From positions 33,305,819-33,369,818 of the forward strand of contig NC_133770.1 of NCBI RefSeq assembly GCF_003597395.2: a DNA stretch of 64,000 bases, read 5' to 3'. Below are positions 58,242 to 64,000 of the stretch, piece after piece (position 1 is the stretch's first letter; every line of letters begins with the position of its first letter). The position numbers and the translations under genes are program-made. Origin of the DNA: Chelonoidis abingdonii (Eukaryota > Chordata > Testudines > Testudinidae). The notes under the pieces are model-generated. The model ran no database searches and was not told the DNA's origin. It saw only the letters and a program-made list of their open reading frames with translations.

Positions 58242-60435
58242 TAGACCAGCTTAAACCTGATGTGAGTGGAGAATCAGGTCCTAACTGTTTAATCCTCACA
58301 ACACTTCTGTGAGGCAACTGTCATCATTTTAATTTTTCAGATAGAAAAAACCATTCACAGGGAGGGTAAGGGACAGATTCTGATTTCAGTTACAGCAGTG
58401 GAAATCTGGAGTAACTGCCTTTGCTTTAATGAAAATGCTCTAGATTCTCATCAGAAAGACTGACAGCAGAACCTGGTCCTGAGAGACCCAAGACTGTAAA
58501 TCACTCTCAGGGCCAGGATTAGAAAGCATGAGGTTTTGGTCCCCAGTTCTGTGCTCAGAAAAGCAGACCATGGACCTCACTCCAGTGCCACAGATAGGAT
58601 TTACTTGGTAGGGTAAGCCGGGGGAAACAGAACCATAGAGAAGAGGGAACTGAGGGCACATGGGGGTCAGGCAGAGCTCAGCCTCTCTTTGGTCTGACAT
58701 CGCTGCAGGTCTGTTTGTTCCCCCAGTACAGCATGATAGGTTAGAAGTAGGGTTGAGTGAACCTCAGATTTTTCAATGTTTGGGTTCAGTTCAAGCAAGT
58801 CTCTCAAAGTTTAGATGCTTATTCAAAGCACATATAAACCTCATCTGTCAAAAGAGGAGGACTGGAAATCTCGACAGAATGGGCTTCCTCAAACTTTCCA
58901 GTTCTTCCACTTCTGGTCCTGGCCAGCAATATTGCAAAATCAGCTTGTCTTGTGATATTTCAACCCTTCTGATGCTGGTCACAGCAGGAAACTGGAAGTA
59001 GAACTCCAAAACAAAACACGACTTATGGGAACATTTCAAGTAGTGACGTGCTGCCAAAATTGTAACCAGAGGCTTCCTCAAAAATTCTTCATCATCTGGT
59101 AATGCATACAAACTGTTCTGGTGAAATACCCCCCTTGCTTCCAATAACCAAATGGGTCTTGGAGTCAGTTGCCCCTTGTACCAGAATCCAGTGGTTGACT
59201 CGGGTCTCCCTGATGATAGGTCCTCTGTCTTTGATGGTGAAATCTTAGTTCTTTTCTATCCGTCTCCTGGAAAATCAGGTTGAATTTGGTTTTAAAAATT
59301 CTTGTATCCAACCAATTTTGTTTGTTCACCCATAGCTACAATCTGCAAATCCATGTTAGTCAAGTGTGTTTTCTCTTTTTACTGACTTTTTCAGTGACTA
59401 TTTTACTGAAGACAGTGGAAAGAAAATCACGGCCTATTTTCATATCTCAGTTCATCTACAGCCTTTGTATAATATCCCAGGACACTGATTGCACTATATG
59501 ACCTTTCCATACTACTGTCTACAAACACAGATGACATTTATTGCTGTTTTATAACAGCAGTTCAGTTTACTGACAGGGATTGAGATGGATTATCCTTGTT
59601 TATGAATCTCAGTGTACAGACTGTGCTTTTGCCTTAGGAACATAGGTTGTGCTGACAGAAGGGTGAGGGTTGACTGTGTTAGGACCAATATTATTAACTA
59701 TTTTCCATTAATCCAGATATTTCTTGTGTGGTGTTTAGAATGGATCTTACAGCAGGGACTATGTGTAAGGTTTTGTCCTCTCCTCTTACCTGACTTTAAG
59801 AGTATCCCCCACCAAGATATCCATACTGTAATCTGCATTCAAAAACACATTTGGCTAACTTTTTTCCTCCAGGATCTAGTGCAGAGCCAAACTCAGCCTG
59901 GTTGGGCCGAGGACACACTCAGCACAGCAGAGGAGGCTCTCAGCCGCCTGTTTATCTCCTTTGATTCTGGGGCCAGCTGGGCACTAAACCAATGCCAGAT
60001 TAAGTTAGAACAAGGCTAACAGCTGTAACTTTATGCCTGCTGGAGCGGCTCCTCTAGGAATTGTTTTGTTGGCCCAGGATCAATGGCATGCTCCCTCCTG
60101 ATCCTGTGTCTTCCTCCACCTCTGTCTGCCTCCTGAGTAGAGAGTAGGTGGCGTAAAGTGTTTGGGAGACTCCTCAGCTCCCTGTCTGGCTTTCAGAAGG
60201 ACCACGGAGATACAGAAGGTAGCAGGTCTGCTGCACTGGTTTTTAACATTTAATACGAAGGATCAATCCATTTGTTTTTCTTACTCGGTATTTACATTTT
60301 TTCAGCTGTCTATGAGCCTTTTGAAAGGGTACGGAAAGATTTCCAGATCTGCTGTAGCTTCAATATGTATCTTTCACTGAAATGTTGGTTAGTAATGTGT
60401 AGAACTGTATTGTTCAATGAACCCCAACCACTCTC
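58242..60435. other. No gene; MIR3/short-repeat remnant at 58245-58430
   Basis: 58280-58370 (AATCCTCACAACACTTCTGT then 'tttcagatagaaaa' and 'gggagggtaaggg') resembles a MIR3-like core; the flanking 'aatctggagtaactgc' is a common reptile repeat motif. The rest is unrecognised, including 113- and 135-codon frames without domains. Confidence 0.4.
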
Positions 60436-60438
60436 TTA

Positions 60439-60740
60439 GGCCTGGTCTACTCTGAGGGGAGAAGGGGAGAAATAAACCTAAACTACGCAACTTCAGCTAC
60501 GAGAATAACGTAGTTGAAATCTACGTATCTTAGGTCGACCTACCTCGCGTCCTCATGGTGCGGGATCAACTGCCACCGCTCTCCCATCAACTCCACTTCC
60601 ACCTCTCGCTGCGGTGGAGTACAGGAGTCGACGGCAGAGTGATCGGGGATCGATTTATCTCGTCTACACTAGACACGATAAATCAATCCCGGATAGATCG
60701 ATCACTACCCGCCAATTCGGCAGGTAGTGTAGACAAACCC
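60439..60740. mobile_element. Harbinger-like MITE
   Basis: Left end GGCCTGGTCTACTCTGAGG after tta, right end GGTAGTGTAGACAAACCC before tga. Near the right it contains 'tctacactagacacgataaatcaatcccgg' mirroring 'gatcggggatcgatttatctcg'. Internal mirrored ACGTAG / CTACGT segments. Confidence 0.75.
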
Positions 60741-61185
60741 TGAGACTTGCTTTACTCAGGGTACACAAATGTAAGACTGCTTTCCCTTTTCCTCCCGCTG
60801 TGGAAGTACCCCGTTATGACAAAAGGTGGAACTAAAGGAGGACACATCCACACTGAGAACTGAGTTCTTGCATTTAGAGGCCAATATTTGCGCTTAAAGT
60901 TGAGCAGCATAAATCCATGCTAGGCACTAAATAAGTCACTTGGTTTTCAGTAGCACTGAGCATGCAGTTTCCACAAGAAACCCTCCTCCAGGGAAATGGC
61001 AGGACTCAGCACCTCTGAAGAATTAAGACACTTTTTTAAACCCCTAAATGGGGATTTAACTGCCTACCTTTTAGGCACTGACCATTGCAAATTTTGGCCG
61101 ATGGGCAGCCTTAAAAAGAGACAAAAGCTCAGCACAAAGCCAGCCCAGGCTTCTGAGAATTCATTTACTCCTACAGATTCCCTTG

Positions 61186-61399
61186 GTTGCAGTAGCCATG
61201 TTGGTCCCAGGATATGAGGGACAAATTAGGCAATGTAATAGTGTTTATTGAAACAACTTCTGTTGGAGAAAGAGAGAGCGCAAAGCTTTCAAGCTCCACA
61301 GAGCTCTTTTTCAGGTCTGTGGAGCTTGAAAGCTTCTCTCTCTCTAACAGAAGTTGGTCCAATAGACAGTATTACATCACCCACCTTCTCCTTCTCCGG
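61186..61399. mobile_element. Second Penelope-like inverted dimer, different subfamily, 8-bp duplication
   Basis: Flanks ttcccttg (61178-61185 and 61400-61407) are identical. The insert begins with GTAGCCATGTTGGTCC, the same type of head as at 58020 and 32836. Two inverted arms of about 75-80 bp (CAACTTCTGTTGGAGAAAGA... and ...CTCTCTCTAACAGAAGTTGG) meet near 61300-61325. Total length (214 bp) and design match the 58020-58228 insertion although the arm sequence differs. Confidence 0.8.
61276..61314 (-). ncRNA. Decayed hammerhead-like motif in the second inverted dimer
   Basis: Minus strand: CTGAAAA (61314-61308; consensus CTGANGA, so G8 is changed to A), an extra A (61307), a 6-bp stem II GAGCTC/GAGCTT (one G-T pair) around TGTG, GAAA (61290-61287), AGC/GCT stem III around TTTGC, then C61276. 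The geometry equals that at 58142-58179. The G8 change should inactivate it. Confidence 0.5.
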
Positions 61400-61544
61400 T
61401 TCCCTTGTTATTCAGCTTTATGTTCATTCCTCCCACGGCACATACACACCTCCCCTTAAAATACAATCTATGTAACTAAAAAGCCGTGCCATTTTTGCAC
61501 AAGGTTGGGTTGCTTGTACATTGTATTCTCATCCCCCACCCTTC

Positions 61545-61672
61545 ATCCGTTTATCCTTAGAAGCTCTTCAGTGCAGGGATGGTCTCTCTCTGTGTTAGTA
61601 CAGCTTCCAGCACAATCCTGAGCACAGCCTTAAGGTGCTACCATAATAAGTATTCAATAACAATAATAATTG
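61545..61672 (+). mobile_element. MIR SINE 3' portion
   Basis: GAAGCTCTTCAGTGCAGGGA, 'tgtgttagtacagcttccagcacaat' and 'aaggtgctaccataataagt', ending in an AATAATAAT tail, follow the MIR/L2 tail order. Confidence 0.7.
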
Positions 61673-61963
61673 TTCTCAGCTTTGTTGCGCTAATGTGGGG
61701 ACAGGTTATTTCCTGGGGACAGGTGATTTATTTCCTGCCATGGGAAGCAGAATGTCCAAAATTAAAGAAGTTTTCATTGTTGGAAAGTCAGTATTTTCTT
61801 ATATGAGGGCCTAAGCCACTTTCACCAAAGTCAGCTGGAGTTTTAGCACCAATTTTAATGGGAGCAAGAACAGGCCCAGGCTAGTGTGTCTTGTTTTGGT
61901 GTGCATTTCTCAAAGCCTGTTGTTGCTATTATTTTTGCTTTAGAAAAATGTGTCACTCACCTA

Positions 61964-62333
61964 GGGTTGCCAACTTGGTAATATTAAAAAAAAATAGGCA
62001 TCCCAACAGGAGTGCCAGAACCTCCCCAGTCCAGCCTCTTCGCCCAAAACCCTGCCTCTGCCCCACCTCTTCCCCCAAATCCCTAGCCCCTTCTCCTGAG
62101 CCCCACTCCCATTCACTCCTCTTCCCTTCCCCCTGGGTCAGAAGGGACTTGCCTGCAGAGCCGGGGATGGAAGCTGCAGCCGCCCAATGAAGGTAGGAAG
62201 TGGCCCTGACTGAGCAGGGGCTGGAGTAGATGATGACCCGTCACTTCCTTGACTCCCCCCCTCACAGTAATTGGACTGTCAGGTCCCCTTTCGACTGGAA
62301 TTTCCACTCGAAAACCAGGCACCTGGCCACCCT
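61964..62333. mobile_element. hAT-like element, same end type as 54250-55372
   Basis: Ends AGGGTTGCCAACTTGG and CACCTGGCCACCCT. The flanks actcacct and actcacta share their first six bases, consistent with an aged 8-bp duplication. Short, without a minisatellite or transposase. Confidence 0.75.
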
Positions 62334-62334
62334 A

Positions 62335-63494
62335 CTCACTAATGCCATATTGTACTGTAGGAGGCTATTTACTAATCTTCTATTTCTTTCACAAAGTATT
62401 TTTTAAATCATTTTTTTTTGACAAACATGCCACAACTTCGGCAAAATCATAAATAGGCACATGGCAATATGCTTTCCTAATAAGGCTGGCCACACAGGCT
62501 GAAGCTGCCTATGAAATTCATGTCCTTGGCATCGGGAATGCAATGGAATCAGACAGACATCTATTTATAAGTTCGGTGATAAGTGTGTTTGTCTAATATT
62601 TAATCATTTGCACTAAGTTTTACAAATAAATAAGCCTCTTGGATATTGTCGTAGTATGAAGAATTTCTGTGTAAAAATACAAAGCAGTAAGTTACAGGCA
62701 GTGTAAAATGCTGTAAATGGAGCATATTTGGATGTTGAATATGTTGTGTTATTTTGGGGACTAAAGACAAAAGCTGGTTTATGATGTAACTCTGTGTTCT
62801 GGATGAGGGTTGGCCACCCCAGGGGCAATGCAGGGGAGGAATCATGCCTTTCTGCTCCCCCTTGTTCCATGGGAACAGTAATGTGCTACTGACTAGCAGA
62901 CAATGCAGAGCAGGTAACCCAGCAACTGCTCTGTACACCCATGGCCTACTTCCAGTGCAAAGATGGGTAGACATCTTACTCTCCTGTACTGATCAGACTG
63001 CAGTCAGCCTTGAGATGTTTTAGCAACAATAGTTAATGAACGAGCCAGACTCTGAAATGGCTTCAGAATGAGTTTAAATCAGTTGAGGGCCAAAGACCTT
63101 TCCTCTTTTCATTGCAAGGTAGCATTTTGGTATTTAACACTATTAATTATTTAGGATTTTTTTTAAACAAACACTACACCAATTGTCTTCAGGTTTCTGT
63201 CTGAAGTAAAGAATGCAGTTCCCAGGACAGTTTTTGAACATGGGCACCTAAAACTGCATCTAGGCATCTAAAAATTAGTATTTTGGTACCTACCATACAT
63301 TACCTAGTTCTGTGTCCAGAGACAGTTTCAGACACCTAGTTTCAGGTATTCGTGTTTGAAAACTGAGCCCCCCTTTTATGGGAAAAGTCAGACATGTAAT
63401 TAACAAAACAATATTGTCATTTTCTACATTACCATGTGCTATGTCACACAATTCTCAACACAAGCTAATGCTCGAAGCTGTTTTGGGGTGTTAT
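62335..63494. other. No gene; old foldback-type repeat near 63230-63370
   Basis: Mostly unrecognised. 63230-63370 (TGGGCACCTAAAACTGCATC, 'aggcatctaaaa', 'gacacctagttt') resembles an old reptile repeat. Confidence 0.35.
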
Positions 63495-63881
63495 CATAGG
63501 CGCCAACTCCATGGGTGCTCTGGGGCTGAGGCACCCATGGGGAAAAATATGGTGGGTGCAGAGCACCCACTGGCAGCCCCCCTATCAGCTCCTATCCCTT
63601 TCACTCCCCCCAACGCCTTCTGCCCACCAGTGGGCTCCGCAGATCAGCGCTTCCCCCTCCCTCCCTGTGTCTCCTGCCTGCTGCAAACAGCAGTTTCGCA
63701 GTGCACAGGAGGCTGGGGCAGAGGGGAGAGGAGCGAGGATGCTGAGTGCTTGGGGGCGGAACTTGGCAGGAAGAGGAGGGGCGGGGGGTGACGCTTTGGG
63801 GAAGGGGTGGAATGGGGGTGGGGCCTGGGGCAGAGCCAGGGGTCAAGCACCCCCTCGTACTTTAGAAAGTCAGCGCCTGTG
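63495..63881. mobile_element. hAT-like element (CATAGGCGCC ends)
   Basis: Ends CATAGGCGCCAACT and AGTCAGCGCCTGTG are inverted repeats. The flanks ggtgttat (63487-63494) and ggagtaat (63882-63889) match at 6 of 8. GC-rich interior gives spurious 125-137-codon frames. Confidence 0.8.
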
Positions 63882-63890
63882 GGAGTAATC

Positions 63891-64000
63891 TAGGTTGACC
63901 AGATGTCCCAATTTTATAGGTACAGTCCTGATTTTTGGGTCTTTTTCTTATATAGAGTCCTATTATTCCCCACTCTCTGTCCCAATTTTTCACATTTGCT
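63891..64000. mobile_element. hAT-like MITE, cut by the window end
   Basis: TAGGTTGACCAGATGTCCCA and the following sequence match the copy at 46414-46537 up to the window edge. It starts about 10 bp after the preceding hAT element. Confidence 0.85.

Overview
This window looks like non-coding nuclear DNA from a reptile, most probably a turtle. That assignment is an inference from repeat content recognised by eye: CR1 LINEs, a tRNA-headed SINE with a CR1-like tail, MIR SINEs, Penelope-like fragments with hammerhead-ribozyme motifs, many hAT and PIF/Harbinger-like MITEs, and solo LTRs. I found no intact protein-coding gene and no convincing exon of a host gene. The longest open frames lie in G/C-rich minisatellites, in a CpG island, or inside dead transposons.

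Layout: 0-6.7 kb holds MITEs, a SINE split by a solo LTR, and hAT elements. 6.7-11.2 kb is mostly unrecognised AT-rich sequence. 11.2-17.1 kb is dense in repeats: Penelope-like fragments, two hAT copies with perfect 8-bp target duplications, a 1.6-kb hAT with very long inverted arms and a dead transposase, and an internally deleted RTE-like LINE. 17-19.5 kb is unrecognised. 19.5-25 kb holds an antisense CR1 split by a solo LTR, an ERV-like repeat carrying a mariner-like MITE, and a second CR1. 25-27.4 kb is unrecognised.

27.56-28.53 kb is the only strong candidate for host regulatory sequence: a CpG island with a GC box and an NRF1-like site. It is abutted by about 23 copies of a G-rich ~39-bp minisatellite up to 29.4 kb. 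29.6-54 kb is sparse unique sequence broken by MITEs, a GC-rich composite repeat (36.3-37.5 kb), two hAT elements with perfect duplications (40.2-41.5 kb), a 0.9-kb Harbinger-like palindrome full of AGCGCT motifs (44.1-45.0 kb), a sense CR1, and L1/Tx1-like fragments (46.3-50.2 kb). 54.2-64 kb holds a hAT-like element that carries its own minisatellite, MIR copies, two inverted-dimer Penelope-like insertions (58.0 and 61.2 kb), and more hAT copies.

The most interesting signal is the pair of ~210-bp foldback insertions. They belong to different subfamilies, have 13-bp and 8-bp target duplications, and share the same hammerhead-type geometry: a 7-nt core, one extra A, a 6-bp stem II, a 4-nt loop and GAAA. 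A fragment near 13.3 kb retains the same motif. Hammerhead motifs in Penelope-like elements are known in general; the foldback arrangement with the arms meeting inside the ribozyme is what deserves checking.
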